64,000 nucleotides of DNA from positions 310,001 to 374,000 of the forward strand of contig NZ_NJDE01000009.1 in NCBI RefSeq assembly GCF_002205895.1. The letters run 5' to 3'. Under the pieces are notes generated by a model. That model did no database searches, was not told where the DNA came from, and saw nothing but the letters and a program-made list of their open reading frames with translations. A program made the translations under genes and the position numbers. Position 1 is the first letter of the stretch; each line of letters starts with the position of its first letter. The stretch is from Saccharibacillus sp. O23 (lineage in GTDB: Bacteria; Bacillota; Bacilli; Paenibacillales; Paenibacillaceae). Below are positions 63,901 to 64,000 of the stretch, in pieces.

Positions 63901-64000
63901 CATCCGCGAGTCGCAGCTCGGTTATTGGCAGGAGCGTCTTGCCGGCGAACTGCCGATGCTGCAGCTGCCGACCGACAAACCTCGTCCGGACAAGCAAAGC
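60914..64000 (+). CDS. Non-ribosomal peptide synthetase, first module (runs off window)
   Basis: Frame open from ATG 60914 (GAAGGGGA) to the window end, 1029 residues. Residues about 1-235 resemble the C-terminal half of a condensation domain but lack HHxxxDG. The adenylation domain (about 238-735) has YTSGSTGTPKG, GFDASVWE, NCYGPTENT, YRTGDLARW and NANGKIDRRAL. The carrier domain has GGHSLQA with Ser near 760. A full condensation domain follows (about 800 on), with FHHIAVDG near 950. Reading GrsA-equivalent positions gives the pocket code D-A-W-F-L-G-C-I-V-K, closest to the leucine code DAWFLGNVVK. So this is probably a leucine-like loading module. Confidence 0.92.
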   Translation, partial: MNVRLEHTPETQTYWVEQLRAVEEKTWLTGDSASAFEEIGTAEREFHAVDPSSLRSGAAHAAWSILLQRYLRTEESAFAVYLPEAGGVVPLLHKGEREDTFRTRIASVEDELRRVREHAPDSADLEERYRSGEVDRPYNTGLGFDLELDAAEMLAMSDCDLFIAFSGTDRIRAVAAYRKSMFSDGFVQAALGHLQGIAIRMSAAPDARIGEEDLLGEQEREILHRLWSGESGGAFEAAHPIHRMISERAASEPNREAVVHENGTLTYAELDQRSDALAAELRAGGLTSGGIAGILARPSAEMILSVLAVLKTGAAYLPIDPEYPRERVRFMLEDSGAGLLLLTPGLDAPEGFEGRTLRIDNDREWTIPADPADFGEPNAPAYVIYTSGSTGTPKGVVIEHRSLINLAQWHIDHFRVTAEDRTVKYAGFGFDASVWEIFPYLLAGASIHMIPEDLRLDPAGLNDHFNEKGITIAFLPTQLCEQFMEYDNYSLRVLLTGGDKLKSFRPRPYELHNCYGPTENTIVTTSHLVTETEDNIPIGKPVRGSQILILDDYGHLQPVGVAGELCVAGDGLARGYLNRPELTAEKFVAHPYREGARMYRTGDLARWKRDGTIEFLGRLDHQVKIRGFRIEIGEIEQRILEREGVRDCVVVARKDASGDAYLCAYVESDTELAHAEWAAELGRTLPDYMVPAHFATLAKLPVNANGKIDRRALPEPQARDTSVREALSGETEERLHALWSGVLGHDGFGALDRFFDIGGHSLQAAVLRAQIERQFGAKLSIRELFEYTTIRAQAAEIARRAGRFEPSASGGALSASIPAALTADHYDAYPAQSRLFLIEQMEGAGTAYNAPALLRVEGPLDAVRLERALQSMVLRHESLRTTFELLGESVVQRVHERAVLRLPSSQAREEDVPALMDAFVRPFDLRRAPLVRAGLISCGAELHFVMLDFHHIAVDGVSMHVFFEELSRLYRGESPEAPALQFKDFAVWHHREAAAVIRESQLGYWQERLAGELPMLQLPTDKPRPDKQS

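Overview
The window looks like chromosome from a GC-rich member of the Paenibacillaceae (Paenibacillus or Saccharibacillus type). The grounds are strong AGGAGG-type ribosome binding sites with many GTG/TTG starts, S-layer homology (SLH) proteins, short secreted and lipoprotein signals, LytS/YesN-type sugar regulation, a Bacillus-type deo regulon and a Gram-positive NRPS/Sfp pair. The genus assignment is inference. I saw no rRNA, tRNA, CRISPR array, prophage or insertion sequence with a transposase.

Layout. 1-5.4 kb: C-terminal part of a large SLH surface protein, FabV enoyl-ACP reductase and a small membrane protein. 5.5-9.4 kb: MarR regulator divergent from a 14-TM drug exporter, a tandem palindrome array, and a DUF559/Vsr-like nuclease-fold gene. 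9.4-14.8 kb: two-component system, secreted protein and ABC-2 transporter that share a promoter box. 14.8-18.9 kb: drug-type MFS with an ArsR-like regulator, two more palindrome arrays and a ZIP metal transporter. 18.9-25.5 kb: TerD-vWA fusion with a small partner, two cell-surface-type proteins, a metallophosphatase, DUF554, and a TetR-DUF4188 pair. 25.6-28.4 kb: Fur-controlled siderophore-binding lipoprotein and an NSS-family symporter. 28.5-36.9 kb: ChvE/MmsAB sugar ABC transporter followed by a XylFII-LytS-YesN type three-component sensor, with a 160-bp structured element between them. 37-47.3 kb: DUF6526, GdhA, diaminopimelate dehydrogenase, a second two-component system with PepSY proteins, a propeller protein and a small SLH protein. 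47.4-51.1 kb: MgtC and an Hsp90-like/TPR pair. 51.3-59.9 kb: complete nucleoside salvage operon (deoC-cdd-nupC-deoB-deoD-pdp) with its DeoR regulator. 60-64 kb: divergent Sfp-type phosphopantetheinyl transferase and the start of an NRPS gene that runs off the window.

How parts work together. The deo operon imports nucleosides (NupC), deaminates cytidine (Cdd), phosphorolyses nucleosides (Pdp, DeoD), isomerises the sugar phosphate (DeoB) and cleaves deoxyribose-5-phosphate (DeoC), under DeoR. The sugar cluster pairs an importer with a membrane-tethered sugar-binding sensor, kinase and AraC-type regulator. The NRPS would need a phosphopantetheinyl transferase such as the Sfp homologue beside it, but that gene has several irregular features.

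The strongest unexplained signals are non-coding. Two separated arrays carry a 25-bp palindrome in alternating orientation at an almost invariant 52/62-bp rhythm. A third array has an exact 42-bp period and supplies a gene's stop codon. A four-copy dispersed stem-loop family is present. A long-stemmed structured element precedes the sugar sensor.
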